Assembly: GCF_023715645.1 (NCBI RefSeq)
Contig: NZ_JAMBOP010000010.1
Location: forward strand, 62,001-126,000
Length of the DNA: 64,000 bases
Reading direction: 5' to 3'
Origin: Bacillus cytotoxicus
GTDB lineage: Bacteria; Bacillota; Bacilli; Bacillales; Bacillaceae_G
Shown: positions 1 to 11,311 of the stretch, piece by piece
How positions within the stretch are numbered: the stretch's first letter is position 1
How the letters are laid out: every line of letters starts with the position of its first letter
Program-made: the position numbers and the translations under genes
The notes under the pieces: generated by a model
Told to the model about the DNA's origin: nothing
Databases searched by the model: none
What the model saw: the letters and a program-made list of their open reading frames with translations, nothing else

Positions 1-10
1 CTTTCGCAAA

Positions 11-41
11 TATGACCCTCTTCTTAAGGGGGTCTTTTTAC
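11..41 (+). terminator. Intrinsic terminator upstream of uppS
   Basis: A GACCCTC/GGGGGTC stem is followed by a T-run. It ends the gene to the left of the window, which in this synteny would be frr, although frr itself is not visible. Confidence 0.75.
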
Positions 42-77
42 ACTTTTAGGCATATGTCTGCTCGTTGGAGGATTTGA

Positions 78-854
78 ATGATGTTTAGAAAACTTCCTTT
101 TTTTAAAGGCAATAAGATTGCGTCGTTTGATCATCTCGTAGAAGAAGCAAAAAAAGGAGAAATTCCAGCTCATATTGCAATCATTATGGATGGTAATGGA
201 AGATGGGCGAAAAGAAGAGCAATGCCTCGTATTGCAGGCCACCATGAAGGAATGCAAGTCGTAAAGAAAATTACGAAGTTTGCTAGTAAGCTCGGTGTCA
301 AAGTGTTAACTCTTTATGCCTTCTCTACAGAGAATTGGAAAAGACCAAAATTGGAAGTAGATTATTTAATGAAACTTCCTGAAGAGTTTCTAGGTGCATT
401 TTTACCGGAGCTTGTTGAAGAAAATGTACAAGTACGTGTGATAGGACAAAAGGATCGTCTTCCGACTCATACGAGAAGAGCGATGGATAAAGCAATAGAA
501 GATACAAAAGATAACACGGGGTTAATTTTAAATTTTGCGTTAAACTATGGAAGTCGTGATGAAATTGTGTCAGCTGTACAAAATATGGTGAAGGATAGTG
601 AGGAAGGAAACCTTCGTTCTGAAGACATAACAGAAGAAATGATTTCTTCATATTTAATGACAAGAACATTACCTGATCCTGATTTGCTAATTCGAACAAG
701 TGGTGAACTTCGCATAAGTAATTTTATGTTATGGCAAATTGCTTACACAGAGTTTTGTTTTACAGATGTATATTGGCCCGATTTTACAGAAGAACATTTA
801 TTACAATCAATCACTGACTTCCAAAATAGAGGTCGCAGATTTGGAGGCGTGTAG
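78..854 (+). CDS. uppS: Isoprenyl transferase (undecaprenyl diphosphate synthase)
   Basis: Cis-prenyltransferase that condenses isopentenyl diphosphate units onto farnesyl diphosphate to make the C55 lipid carrier for peptidoglycan and teichoic acid synthesis. The family signature is visible: IIMDGNGRWAKRR near the N-terminus (catalytic Asp and diphosphate-binding residues), then YAFSTENWKRP, and the C-terminal DLLIRTSGELRISNF motif. The 258 residues are a normal family length. A GGAGG lies just upstream; ATG 78 or ATG 81 could be used. It is followed after 17 nt by cdsA, so it heads the uppS-cdsA-dxr-rseP-proS cluster. Confidence 0.95.
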   Translation: MMFRKLPFFKGNKIASFDHLVEEAKKGEIPAHIAIIMDGNGRWAKRRAMPRIAGHHEGMQVVKKITKFASKLGVKVLTLYAFSTENWKRPKLEVDYLMKLPEEFLGAFLPELVEENVQVRVIGQKDRLPTHTRRAMDKAIEDTKDNTGLILNFALNYGSRDEIVSAVQNMVKDSEEGNLRSEDITEEMISSYLMTRTLPDPDLLIRTSGELRISNFMLWQIAYTEFCFTDVYWPDFTEEHLLQSITDFQNRGRRFGGV

Positions 855-871
855 AAAGAGAGGGTTTGGTA

Positions 872-1660
872 GTGAAACAGAGAATAATTACTGGAGTGAT
901 TGCTGCCGCGCTATTCATCCCCATCGTATTTTACGGTGGCGTGCCTTTCACAATTTTGGTGTATGCATTAGCTTCGGTTGGATTATATGAATTAATTCGA
1001 ATGAATAAACTATCGATAATTTCTGTACCAACAATTTTAGCAGCAGTATTGTTATGGATTAGTTTAGTTCCAAGTAACGTAGCGGACGTATTTGATACAA
1101 TAGGTTTATCAAAAGGAGAAATTACATTTGTAATTGTCTTATTACTTTTATCATATACTGTCCTTTCTAAGAATACATTTACTTTTGACAATGCTGCATT
1201 TTTATTAATGGCAACAACGTATGTTGCAATGGGTTTCTTTTATTTAAATGAAACGCGTATTGCTGGAATTCAATTTGTGTTTTATGCATTATTTGTTATA
1301 TGGGCAACAGATTCAGGAGCGTATTTCATCGGAAAAGCGATGGGGAAAAGAAAACTATGGCCTGAAATTAGTCCAAATAAAACGATTGAAGGATCTCTTG
1401 GCGGTATTGTATGCGGTATTGTAGTAGCTGTTGTGTACAATATGTTTTTTTTCGTCGAGGGAAATATTGCCATGTTAATTGGAGTAACGATTGCAATTTC
1501 TGTATTTGGCCAAATTGGAGACTTAGTAGAGTCAGCGTTTAAACGTCATTACGGTGTGAAAGATTCGGGTTCAATTTTGCCAGGACATGGTGGTATTCTC
1601 GATCGCACTGACAGTTGGCTATTTGTATTACCGCTATTACATTTCTTACATTTCATTTAA
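872..1660 (+). CDS. cdsA: Phosphatidate cytidylyltransferase
   Basis: Integral membrane enzyme making CDP-diacylglycerol from phosphatidate and CTP, the branch point of phospholipid synthesis. Several hydrophobic segments are visible through the protein, and the C-terminal CDP-alcohol signature runs from [14 protein letters not shown] through [22 protein letters not shown] 872 is chosen as start because AGAGAGG lies about 8 nt upstream; an in-frame TTG at 866 sits too close to it. From GTG the product is 262 residues. The uppS-cdsA-dxr order is standard for Bacillus. Confidence 0.93.
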   Translation: MKQRIITGVIAAALFIPIVFYGGVPFTILVYALASVGLYELIRMNKLSIISVPTILAAVLLWISLVPSNVADVFDTIGLSKGEITFVIVLLLLSYTVLSKNTFTFDNAAFLLMATTYVAMGFFYLNETRIAGIQFVFYALFVIWATDSGAYFIGKAMGKRKLWPEISPNKTIEGSLGGIVCGIVVAVVYNMFFFVEGNIAMLIGVTIAISVFGQIGDLVESAFKRHYGVKDSGSILPGHGGILDRTDSWLFVLPLLHFLHFI

Positions 1661-1683
1661 TGAATGGACGAGGAGTAGAAGTA

Positions 1684-2826
1684 ATGAAAACCATTAGTTT
1701 ATTAGGTGCAAGTGGCTCAATTGGAACGCAAACATTAGATGTATTGCGCACGCACCAAGACCAATTCCGTCTCGTTGCTTTTTCTGTTGGAAGAAATATT
1801 GAGTTTGCTCAGCAAATGATTCAAGAATTTTCTCCTGAGATTGTTTCTGTACAAGAAAAAGAAGATGCTTTGAGATTACAGACGGTTTGTGGAAATACGA
1901 AAATTGTATATGGAGAGGAAGGGCTGCTTGCAGTTGCACTTCATCCAGATGTAGAAATAGTTGTAAACGCCGTTGTTGGAAGTGTTGGACTATTACCGAC
2001 ATTGCGAGCAATTGAAGCGAAAAAAACGATAGCACTTGCAAATAAAGAAACATTAGTAACGGCAGGACATTTAGTTATGGAAGCTGCAAAGAAACATAAC
2101 GTACCTTTGCTTCCTGTAGATAGTGAACATTCTGCTATTTTCCAATGTTTGAATGGAGAAAATGAGAAGCGCATTTCTAGATTAATTTTAACGGCATCAG
2201 GTGGAAGTTTCCGAGATAAAACGAGGGATGAGCTTAAACATGTAACAGTGGAAGATGCACTTCGTCATCCAAACTGGTCTATGGGTTCGAAAATTACTAT
2301 TGATTCTGCTACAATGATGAATAAGGGATTAGAGGTTATTGAAGCGCATTGGCTTTTTAATATCCCCTATGAGCAAATCGATGTTGTATTACATAAAGAA
2401 AGTATCATTCACTCTATGGTTGAGTTTGAAGATCGCAGTGTAATGGCGCAGCTTGGTACACCAGATATGCGTGTTCCGATTCAATATGCACTTACTTACC
2501 CTGATCGTTTTTCACTTCCAAATGCTAAACAGCTGAATTTATGGGAAATTGGGACATTACATTTTCAAACAATGGATATGGAACGTTTCCGTTGTCTTCA
2601 ATTTGCATATGAAGCTGGAAAAATGGGGGGAAGTATGCCAACTGTGATGAATGCTGCTAATGAAGCCGCTGTAGAAGCTTTTCTGCAAAAGAAAATTAGT
2701 TTCTTAACAGTAGAAGATCTCATTGAAAAAGCAATGCACCATCACAATGTCATTGCGCGTCCAAGCTTAGAAGAAATTCAGGAAATAGATGCTGCCACAA
2801 GACGGTTTGTGATGGAACAAATTTAG
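1684..2826 (+). CDS. dxr: 1-deoxy-D-xylulose 5-phosphate reductoisomerase
   Basis: Cytosolic NADPH-dependent enzyme of the MEP pathway that converts DXP to 2-C-methyl-D-erythritol 4-phosphate, supplying precursors to UppS in the same cluster. The N-terminal dinucleotide-binding motif [15 protein letters not shown], the central [11 protein letters not shown] metal/substrate motif and the conserved [18 protein letters not shown] segment are all present. Start ATG 1684 has AGGAG about 9 nt upstream; the longer open frame from 1615 lies inside cdsA and lacks an RBS. Product 380 residues, the usual length. Confidence 0.95.
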   Translation: MKTISLLGASGSIGTQTLDVLRTHQDQFRLVAFSVGRNIEFAQQMIQEFSPEIVSVQEKEDALRLQTVCGNTKIVYGEEGLLAVALHPDVEIVVNAVVGSVGLLPTLRAIEAKKTIALANKETLVTAGHLVMEAAKKHNVPLLPVDSEHSAIFQCLNGENEKRISRLILTASGGSFRDKTRDELKHVTVEDALRHPNWSMGSKITIDSATMMNKGLEVIEAHWLFNIPYEQIDVVLHKESIIHSMVEFEDRSVMAQLGTPDMRVPIQYALTYPDRFSLPNAKQLNLWEIGTLHFQTMDMERFRCLQFAYEAGKMGGSMPTVMNAANEAAVEAFLQKKISFLTVEDLIEKAMHHHNVIARPSLEEIQEIDAATRRFVMEQI

Positions 2827-2844
2827 CAAAGGTGGTTATGAGAA

Positions 2845-4101
2845 TTGAATACAGCGATTGCCTTTATTTTAATTTTTGGTGCACTTGTATTTTTCCATGA
2901 ACTTGGACATTTGTACTTTGCCAAACGTGCTGGCATTTTATGTCGTGAATTTGCCATCGGTTTTGGCCCGAAATTGTTTGCGTTTGAAAAAAATGAAACA
3001 GTTTATACAATTCGTTTACTCCCCCTTGGCGGATATGTACGGATGGCTGGAGAAGATCCAGAAACAGTTGAACTAAAGCCTGGTACAAAAGTGGGTCTTG
3101 TTCTAAACGAAAAAGAAGAGGTTACGAAAATTGTTTTGGATAATCGTGAGAAATATCCAAATGTTCGTGTTATTGAAGTAGAACAAGCTGACTTGGAACA
3201 TAAGCTGAGTATATCTGGATATGAAGAGTATGAGGAAGAGTTACAAACATTTCGAGTACATGAGAAAGCTCGCTTTGTTTCAGCAGGAGAGGAGACACAA
3301 ATTGCTCCATTTAACCGACAATTTGGTTCAAAGACATTAGGACAGCGAGCGCTTGCCATTTTTGCTGGTCCTGCAATGAACTTTGTGCTTGCTTTTGTTA
3401 TTTTTATCATTATCGGTTTTGTACAGGGAATTCCAGTAGATAAACCGATGATTGGAAAAGTAGTTTCAGGTAGTGTAGCAGAGAAAGCAGGTCTACATGA
3501 AGATGATGTCATTACGTCGATTAATAGTAAGCCAACAAATAGTTGGAAAGATGTCGTAAATATTGTCCGTGAAAATCCAGCAAAAGAAATTACGATGGAT
3601 GTAACACGTGATAGTAAAAAAGTAGCAATTCAAGTTACTCCTGCTGCTGAAAAAGAGGGCGATGTTACAGTTGGTAGACTTGGGGTACAATCGCCTGTTG
3701 AGAAATCAGTTTTAGGTTCTATCAAATCAGGGTTTGAAGAAACATACAGATGGACAAAGCTCATATTTGTCTCGCTTATTCAGCTCGTTACAGGACATTT
3801 TTCTATTAACGATTTATCTGGTCCGGTAGGGATTTATAATTTAACAGACCAAGTTGTAGAATATGGTACGATTCGTGTGATGAGTTTAGCAGCTGTTTTA
3901 AGTATAAATCTTGGTTTATTTAACTTATTACCTGTTCCTGCACTTGATGGAGGCCGTCTTTTCTTCTTCTTAATTGAAGCGCTTCGCGGAAAGCCGATTG
4001 ACCGTCAAAAAGAAGGAATGGTTCACTTTATTGGTTTTGCTTTATTAATGTTACTTATGTTAGTGGTAACATGGAATGATATACGGAAGTTTTTCTTATA
4101 A
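2845..4101 (+). CDS. rseP: Site-2 intramembrane zinc metalloprotease
   Basis: Membrane-embedded protease (RseP/RasP/YluC family) that cleaves anti-sigma factors and signal-peptide remnants. HELGH at residues 18-22 lies in the first transmembrane helix and supplies the zinc ligands. A PDZ-like region follows (around residues 200-280, containing GSVAEKAGL), and the C-terminal LLPVPALDGGRLFF supplies the third ligand (Asp) in a later transmembrane helix. TTG start at 2845 preceded by AGGTGG. 418 residues is normal. It sits between dxr and proS as in other Bacillus. Confidence 0.93.
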   Translation: MNTAIAFILIFGALVFFHELGHLYFAKRAGILCREFAIGFGPKLFAFEKNETVYTIRLLPLGGYVRMAGEDPETVELKPGTKVGLVLNEKEEVTKIVLDNREKYPNVRVIEVEQADLEHKLSISGYEEYEEELQTFRVHEKARFVSAGEETQIAPFNRQFGSKTLGQRALAIFAGPAMNFVLAFVIFIIIGFVQGIPVDKPMIGKVVSGSVAEKAGLHEDDVITSINSKPTNSWKDVVNIVRENPAKEITMDVTRDSKKVAIQVTPAAEKEGDVTVGRLGVQSPVEKSVLGSIKSGFEETYRWTKLIFVSLIQLVTGHFSINDLSGPVGIYNLTDQVVEYGTIRVMSLAAVLSINLGLFNLLPVPALDGGRLFFFLIEALRGKPIDRQKEGMVHFIGFALLMLLMLVVTWNDIRKFFL

Positions 4102-4116
4102 AAGAGGTGCTATTGA

Positions 4117-5814
4117 ATGAAACAAAGTATGATATTTAGTCCTACACTGCGTGAAGTACCAGCTGATGCGGAAATTAAAAGTCATCAACTCCTACTACGC
4201 GCAGGATTTATGCGTCAAAATGCTTCAGGCATATATAGTTTTTTACCGCTTGGTCTGAAAGTGCTGCATAAAGTAGAACGCATTGTTCGTGAAGAAATGG
4301 AGAAAGCCGGTGCTGTTGAATTGTTAATGCCTGCTCTTCAAGCAGCAGAATTATGGCAAGAATCTGGACGCTGGTATTCATATGGTCCAGAATTAATGCG
4401 TATGAACGACCGTAATAAGCGTGAGTTTGCTTTAGGAGCAACGCATGAAGAGGTAATTACAGATCTTGTACGTGACGAAATTAAGTCCTATAAGAAATTA
4501 CCTTTGACGCTTTATCAAATTCAAACAAAATTCCGTGATGAGCAAAGACCTCGTTTCGGTTTGTTGCGCGGAAGAGAATTTTTAATGAAGGATGCATATT
4601 CTTTCCACGCGACGCAAGAGAGTTTAGATGAAGTATATAACCGTCTTTTCCAAGCGTACTCGAATATTTTCACACGTTGTGGTTTAAATTTCCGTGCCGT
4701 TATCGCTGACTCTGGAGCAATGGGCGGAAAAGATACACATGAATTTATGGTATTATCAGATGTAGGAGAAGATACAATTGCATACTCTGACACATCTGGT
4801 TATGCTGCAAATATTGAGATGGCACCTGTTATTGCATCTTATAAAAAGAATGATGAAGCAGAAAAAGCGCTTGAAAAAGTAGCAACGCCAGATCAAAAGG
4901 CAATTGAAGAAGTAAGTGCGTTCTTAAATATTGAAGCAACAAATTGTATTAAGTCTATGGTCTTTAAAATAGACGAGAAGCTTATCGTTGCACTTGTTCG
5001 CGGAGATCATGAAGTAAACGATGTTAAGTTGAAAAATTTATACGGTGCTTCAGTTGTTGAACTTGCAACGCATGAAGAAGTAAAAGAGTTGTTAAACTGT
5101 GAAGTTGGTTCTTTAGGTCCAATTGGCACAGCAGAAGTAGAAATCATTGCTGACCATGCAGTGCAAGCGATCGTAAATGGTTGCTGCGGTGCAAATGAGG
5201 AAGGTTTCCATTATGTTAATGTAAATCCAGAACGTGACTTTAAAGTAAGCCAATATACTGATTTACGTTTTATTCAAGAAGGAGACCTTTCTCCAGACGG
5301 CGAGGGAACAATTCGTTTTGCTCGCGGTATTGAGGTGGGACATGTCTTTAAACTAGGTACTCGCTATAGTGAATCTATGAATGCAACATTCCTAGATGAA
5401 AATGGTAAAACACAGCCGATCATTATGGGTTGCTACGGAATTGGTGTATCTCGTACAGTTGCAGCTATTGCTGAGCAATTTAATGATGAAAATGGTTTGG
5501 TTTGGCCAAAAGCAGTTGCACCATTCCATGTACACGTGATTCCGGTAAATATGAAATCTGATGTACAGCGTGAAGTGGGCGAAAGTATTTACAATTCATT
5601 ACAAGAACAAGGATATGAAGTATTATTAGATGACCGTGCTGAGCGTGCCGGTGTAAAATTTGCTGATGCAGATTTATTCGGTCTTCCAGTTCGAGTAACG
5701 GTTGGTAAAAAAGCTGATGAAGGTATTGTTGAAGTGAAAGTACGTGCAACAAGTGAATCGGCAGAAGTGAAAGTCGAAGAACTTCACACATACATTGCAA
5801 ATATTTTAAAATAA
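4117..5814 (+). CDS. proS: Prolyl-tRNA synthetase
   Basis: Class II aminoacyl-tRNA synthetase of the bacterial type. Motif 2 ([21 protein letters not shown]) is readable, an insertion/editing domain occupies roughly residues 230-380, motif 3 ([13 protein letters not shown]) follows, and the C-terminal anticodon-binding domain contains [20 protein letters not shown]. 565 residues with ATG 4117 preceded by AGAGG. It is last in the cluster and is followed at once by a terminator. Confidence 0.96.
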   Translation: MKQSMIFSPTLREVPADAEIKSHQLLLRAGFMRQNASGIYSFLPLGLKVLHKVERIVREEMEKAGAVELLMPALQAAELWQESGRWYSYGPELMRMNDRNKREFALGATHEEVITDLVRDEIKSYKKLPLTLYQIQTKFRDEQRPRFGLLRGREFLMKDAYSFHATQESLDEVYNRLFQAYSNIFTRCGLNFRAVIADSGAMGGKDTHEFMVLSDVGEDTIAYSDTSGYAANIEMAPVIASYKKNDEAEKALEKVATPDQKAIEEVSAFLNIEATNCIKSMVFKIDEKLIVALVRGDHEVNDVKLKNLYGASVVELATHEEVKELLNCEVGSLGPIGTAEVEIIADHAVQAIVNGCCGANEEGFHYVNVNPERDFKVSQYTDLRFIQEGDLSPDGEGTIRFARGIEVGHVFKLGTRYSESMNATFLDENGKTQPIIMGCYGIGVSRTVAAIAEQFNDENGLVWPKAVAPFHVHVIPVNMKSDVQREVGESIYNSLQEQGYEVLLDDRAERAGVKFADADLFGLPVRVTVGKKADEGIVEVKVRATSESAEVKVEELHTYIANILK

Positions 5815-5815
5815 G

Positions 5816-5850
5816 AAGAGGTACCTCCAGGTGAGGTACCTTCTCTTTCT
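5816..5850 (+). terminator. Terminator after proS
   Basis: GAGGTACCT and AGGTACCTT form a stem around CCAGGTG, followed by a T-rich tract. It separates the uppS-proS unit from polC. Confidence 0.75.
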
Positions 5851-5896
5851 TTGTGGAACGTTTCAATTTATAATAGCAGATGGAAGGAGGTTGCTT

Positions 5897-8792
5897 ATGT
5901 CATTAACAAACGAACAACAAGAGCGATTTCAGATTTTGCTTGAACAGTTACAAATGCCTGAAGACCTTATCAATCAATATTTACAAGGTGGTGGCATTCA
6001 AAGGTTAGTTGTTGATAAAGCAAATAAGAGTTGGCATTTTGATTTACAAGTACCACGTATTTTACCAACAGAATTATATGAATTGCTTGAAACACAGCTT
6101 AAGCAGTCATTTTCTCATATTGCAAAAACATCATTTTCACTAGAAACAGAGAATAAGCAATTTACGGAAGAAGAGGTCAAGGCGTATTGGCCGCTCTGTA
6201 CAGATCGAATTACTTTCTCACCTATGTTTGCGTATTTAAAAAAGCAACTTCCGCATGTAAACGGAGTGAAGTTGTTACTTGATGTGAATAATGATTTAGA
6301 ATCTACTGCGCTAAAGAAAAATCTTGCGAAGCCAGTCGGAGACCAATATGAAGTTTTTGGATTTCCTCGTTTTCAGCTAGAAACAAATATAAAACAAAAT
6401 GAAGAGGAAGTTCAAAAGTTTCGTGAACAAACACAGCAAGAGGATCGTCAGCGTGTTATACAAGCCATGGAAGAAATGGCCAAGAAACAAGCGGAAGAAA
6501 ATGATGTTGTACACGAAGGGCCGATTGTACTCGGTTATCTCATTAAGCCTGATGAGGAGATTACACCACTACGTGAAATTCAAGATGAAGAAAGAAGAAA
6601 AACTGTTCAAGGTTATATCTTCCATGTGGAAACGAAAGAATTACGAAGTGGACGTACGTTATTGACATTAAAGATAACTGATTACACCGATTCCATTATG
6701 ATTAAAATGTTTTCACGCGATAAAGAAGACATTCCACTCTTACAATCATTGAAAAAAGGAATGTGGGTAAAAGCACGTGGATCGATTCAAAATGATACGT
6801 TCGTTCGAGACTTAGTTATGATTGCAAATGATATTAATGAAATAACAGGTCCGTCTCGGAAAGATAAAGCAACTGAAGGAGAAAAAAGGGTAGAACTTCA
6901 TATGCATACGCCGATGAGTCAAATGGATGCTGTAACTTCTGTATCTACACTTGTGAGTCAAGCGGGAAAATGGGGACATGAAGCAGTAGCTGTGACAGAT
7001 CATGCTGTTGCACAAGCTTTTCCTGAAGCGTATTCTGCGGGGAAAAAAGCAGGAGTTAAAGTGATTTTTGGTGTAGAAGCGAATCTTGTTAATGACGGTG
7101 TGCCAATTGCCTATAATGAGGAGCATCGATTACTTGCAGACGAAACATATGTTGTATTTGACGTCGAAACAACAGGATTATCAGCTGTATATGATACGGT
7201 TATTGAGCTTGCTGCTGTAAAAGTAAAGGGCGGAGAGATTATTGATCGTTTTGAATCCTTTGCCAATCCACATCAACCGCTATCAGCAACAATCATTGAA
7301 TTAACAGGTATTACAGATGATATGCTAACGGATGCTCCGGAAGTAGGAGAAGTATTTAAAAGGTTTGAACAGTGGATGGGTAATCATACGCTTGTAGCTC
7401 ATAATGCAAGCTTTGATATGGGATTTTTAAACGTTGGATTTAAGAAAAGCGGATTAGAAAAAACGAAAAATCCAGTTATCGATACGTTAGAGTTGGCTCG
7501 TTTCTTATTTCCAGAGATGAAAAACCATCGTTTAAATACGTTATGTAAAAAGCTTGATATCGAACTAACACAGCATCACCGGGCAATTTATGATACAGAA
7601 GCGACGGGCTATTTGCTTGTGAAAATGCTGAAAAATGTGATTGAGAAAGACTTTGAATATCACGATCAGTTAAATGACAGTATGGGACAGGGAGATGCGT
7701 ATAAACGTGGTCGTCCAAGTCATGTGACGCTTCTTGCAACGTCTGATGAAGGATTGAAAAATTTATATAAACTTGTTTCTTACGCACATCTTCAATACTT
7801 CTATCGTGTACCTCGTATTCCGCGTTCATTATTAAAGAAGTATCGCGAAGGTATCTTAGTCGGTACAGCTTGTGATAAAGGCGAAGTATTTGAAGCGATG
7901 ATGCAAAAGGCACCGGAAGAAGTAGAGGAAATTGCACAGTTTTATGATTACATTGAGGTTATGCCTCCAGAAGTGTTACGACATTTGGTAGAGCTCGAGC
8001 TCATTCGTGATGAAGGGCAATTAAAAACAATAATTTCTAACTTAGTAAAGCTAGGTGAAACATTAGACAAGCCTGTTGTTGCAACAGGAAATGTTCATTA
8101 TTTAAATCCAGAAGATGCAATGTATCGGAAAATTTTAGTGAGTTCGCAAGGCGGAGCCAATCCATTAAATCGCCATTCATTGCCGCCGGTGTATTTCCGA
8201 ACAACAAATGAAATGTTAGAATGCTTCTCCTTCTTAGGCGAAGAAAAAGCAAAAGAAATTGTTGTAACAAATACACAAAAAGTCGCAGCGATGATCGGTG
8301 ATGTAAAGCCTGTAAAAGATGACCTGTACACGCCAAAAATCGAAGGTGCAGATGATGAAACGCGTGACATGAGTTACGAAATGGCTCGAAGTATATACGG
8401 AGATGAACTGCCAGAAATTGTAGAAGCCCGCTTAGAAAAAGAATTGAAAAGTATCATTGGACATGGATTTGCTGTTATTTATTTAATTTCACATAAGCTT
8501 GTAAAGAAATCACTTATTGATGGATATCTTGTTGGTTCACGTGGTTCGGTTGGTTCCTCATTTGTTGCGACAATGATGGAAATTACAGAGGTAAACCCTT
8601 TGCCGCCGCATTATGTTTGTCCAAATTGTAAGCAATCACAGTTTTTTAATGATGGTTCGGTCGGTTCTGGGTTTGACTTACCTGATAAAGATTGCCCAAA
8701 CTGTGGAATTGCATATAAAAAAGACGGTCATGATATTCCGTTCGAAACGTTCCTTGGCTTTAAAGGAGATAAGGTTCCGGATATTGATTTGA
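5897..8792 (+). CDS. polC: DNA polymerase III alpha subunit PolC, exon 1
   Basis: 5' coding part of the replicative polymerase of low-GC Firmicutes. Visible in order: N-terminal domain, OB-fold, PHP domain ([11 protein letters not shown]), an inserted proofreading 3'-5' exonuclease ([19 protein letters not shown] with the DxE motif, then [12 protein letters not shown]) and the first part of the polymerase domain, including a Cys4 zinc motif (CPNCKQ and [10 protein letters not shown]). ATG 5897 has GGAGG upstream. The open frame runs on to 8809 by reading five codons of intron, but real coding ends at 8792 in the middle of an Asn codon. Joined to 9566-10971 it gives 1434 codons in frame (1433 residues), the usual PolC length. 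Confidence 0.95.
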
Positions 8793-9565
8793 GTGCGACA
8801 CGTTCTTAACTGAAAAGGTTAAGCATTAGCATTTGCTAGTAGAACTGCTATTTCGAAGTGTGGAATGATGGAGTAACGCCCTAAAACACACTCACTGAAG
8901 CTACGGCAAGCGATAGCGATATTGCAAACATCAACATCGTTTGAAGCCCGTTAAAGTAGGCTGAAGTTCACCCTAACGTAGAGACAAGGAAAGGGAGGTA
9001 GAAACCTTCTGTGAATGATAGGTCTGGTGTCTATAAAATTCCTATGGTTAGAATCAGTAGAATCACTGGGACGAACCCTCGACTGACTTTTCGTGAATGT
9101 CACGTAGTAGAAATGTTACGGGGTCCAAATAGGACTTCCAAGTGTGGATGAGTAAGCGTTTGGTTATGAAAATCCATACTGTGTTACAGGCACAGTCAAG
9201 CTTGGCGGAATTTAGGGGGAACCTAAGGGGATTATGTACAGATAGGAATAGTGGAACGTGTGAAGCTTTCGACATAAGAGAAGGTTGTACTTCGATGACG
9301 ATGGTATGTGGAAAGGCAGATGCTATAACACATTTTACGAGAGTGGCAGTAGTGCCGTAGTACCGCTTAATGAAATGCTGAAGATGACTGAATAACCAAT
9401 AAGTCGGAGGATAAAAACATTTCAGAGGGAAGGGCACAAGTCGTTAACGTCGAAAAAAACTTCGATAAAGTTAACGATGGAACGCCGTGTGAGTGTGAAA
9501 GCCTCATGCACGGTGTGGAGTGGGGGAAAAGCGGGAGATAATATCAAATGCTTACCTATCACTAT
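8793..9565 (+). mobile_element. ORF-less group II intron in polC
   Basis: The 5' end begins with the group II consensus GTGCGAC and the 3' end is ...CTATCACTAT, ending in the expected AY. Excision joins GATTTGA to ATTTCTC, restoring D-L-N-F-S-G-E at the polC junction in frame. A domain V-like hairpin lies at about 9484-9517 (GCCGTGTG ... CATGCACGGT), with a domain VI-like stem just before the 3' splice site. The features resemble bacterial class B introns. No reverse transcriptase/maturase frame is present; the open frames here are short and unrelated. The intron therefore needs to self-splice or use a maturase encoded elsewhere. Splice sites are inferred from the protein continuity and the intron consensus ends. 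Confidence 0.9.
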
Positions 9566-10971
9566 ATTTCTCAGGAGAATATCAGCCTCGTGCCCATAAC
9601 TATACGAAAGTACTGTTCGGTGAAGATAATGTATATCGTGCTGGTACAATAGGTACCGTTGCTGAAAAGACCGCGTATGGTTATGTGAAAGGCTATGCTT
9701 CAGATCATAATTTAACGATACGAGGAGCAGAAGTAGATCGCCTTGTAGCAGGATGTACCGGTGTTAAGAGAACGACAGGGCAACATCCAGGTGGTATTAT
9801 CGTAGTGCCGGATTACATGGATGTCTTTGATTTTACACCAATTCAATTTCCAGCAGATTCTTTAGATGCAGAATGGAGAACCACACATTTTGACTTCCAT
9901 TCTATTCATGATAACTTATTAAAACTTGATATACTTGGACACGATGATCCGACAGTGATTCGTATGCTTCAAGATTTAAGTGGAGTGGATCCAAAGACGA
10001 TTCCAACTGATGATCCAGAAGTAATGAAAATTTTCTCGGGTACAGAATCACTTGGTGTAACAGAGGAACAAATTAATTGTAAAACAGGTACGCTTGGTAT
10101 TCCGGAATTTGGTACGAAATTCGTTCGCCAAATGTTAGAAGAAACGAAGCCAACGACATTCTCAGAGCTTGTCCAAATTTCTGGACTATCACACGGTACA
10201 GATGTATGGCTAGGAAACGCAAATGAACTCATTTATGATGGCACATGTACACTGAGTGAAGTAATCGGTTGTCGTGATGACATTATGGTATATTTAATTT
10301 ATCAAGGTCTAGAACCATCTTTAGCGTTTAAAATTATGGAATCTGTACGTAAAGGGAAAGGCGTACCTCCAGAGTGGGAGGAAGAAATGCGCAATAATAA
10401 TGTGCCGGGATGGTATATTGATTCATGTAAAAAGATTAAGTATATGTTCCCAAAGGCCCATGCAGCAGCATATGTACTGATGGCTGTGCGCATTGCCTAT
10501 TTCAAAGTGCATTTTGCACTGTTATTCTACGCAGCTTACTTTACTGTTCGTGCCGATGATTTTGATCTAGATGCGATGGTGAAAGGCCCAGCATCTATCC
10601 GTGTTAAAATTGATGAAATTACGCAAAAAGGATTAGATGCATCGCCGAAAGAAAAAAGTTTGTTAACAGTATTAGAAATGACTCTTGAAATGTGTGAACG
10701 TGGCTATTCATTCCAAAAAGTTGATTTATACCGTTCTAGTGCAACTGATTTTATTATTGATGGGAATACACTAATTCCTCCGTTTAATGCAATACCTGGT
10801 CTAGGTACAAATGCTGCTTTAAATATTGTAGCAGCGCGCAAAAATGGTGAGTTTTTATCGAAAGAGGATTTACAACAGCGCAGTAAGATTTCTAAAACAA
10901 TTATTGAGTATTTAGATAGCCAAGGTTGTCTAGGAGATTTACCAGACCAAAACCAGTTATCATTGTTCTAA
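9566..10971 (+). CDS. polC: DNA polymerase III alpha subunit PolC, exon 2
   Basis: 3' coding part of polC, starting in the middle of the Asn codon completed by base 8792. It contains the remaining polymerase palm/finger region: [18 protein letters not shown] directly continues PDIDL of exon 1, followed by [40 protein letters not shown] and the C-terminal helix-hairpin-helix-like region ([13 protein letters not shown]), ending DQNQLSLF, the usual C-terminal beta-clamp binding motif. No RBS belongs to this part; the open frame reading in from 9520 is intron sequence. Without splicing, an essential polymerase would be cut in two. Confidence 0.94.
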
Positions 10972-10987
10972 TAGGCAGGAAAAGTCT

Positions 10988-11016
10988 TTGCAAAACTATG
11001 GTTACTATGCTATACT
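10988..11016 (+). promoter_or_regulatory. SigA-type promoter downstream of polC
   Basis: TTGCAA (10988-10993) and TATACT (11011-11016) are separated by exactly 17 bp, with an extended -10 TG. The transcript would start about 11023 and meet a terminator at 11057-11084, so this may make a short leader RNA or serve the rimP operon by read-through. Confidence 0.6.
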
Positions 11017-11056
11017 AGATACCGAGATAACCATGGCATGTATATTTTGTGAAAAA

Positions 11057-11084
11057 AAGAGTGGGGAAACCCACTCTTTCGTTT
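11057..11084 (+). terminator. Terminator between polC and rimP
   Basis: AGAGTGGG/CCCACTCT stem with a GAAA-like loop and a T-rich tail, about 35 nt downstream of the promoter start site. It ends polC transcription and could attenuate the promoter at 10988. Confidence 0.75.
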
Positions 11085-11191
11085 TACTATCTACGTTTCT
11101 GCGTCTAAAAAATTCGTAGACGTTTCTGTCGTATATACATATTTTGTTACAAGTTTTACTTCTTAAATTTGGTAATACTAAGACAGATATT

Positions 11192-11217
11192 CCCTGCTTA
11201 TTAGCAGGGGCTTTTGT
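11192..11217 (+). terminator. Terminator-like hairpin in the rimP leader
   Basis: CCCTGC/GCAGGG stem followed by GCTTTTGTT, about 95 nt before rimP. With the hairpin at 11057 it gives two terminator-like structures in the operon leader, which suggests read-through control. The rest of the 340-nt gap has no convincing ORF. Confidence 0.45.
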
Positions 11218-11311
11218 TAGCTAACGAGAAAGAATATACAAACTGCATTGGTTAAAAGTACGCAGAGTGAAATCTTTCAACTGTTACATGGCGGCAGAAA
11301 GGAGGCTGTTT

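Noticed and set aside
9142-9360. Open frame of 72 codons within the polC insert as an intron-encoded protein
   Set aside because: No reverse transcriptase or maturase motif, no RBS, and it lies in the structured domains of the group II intron.
9520-9565. ATG 9520 as start of a separate downstream polymerase gene
   Set aside because: The first 15 codons are intron sequence; polC similarity starts exactly at the splice point.
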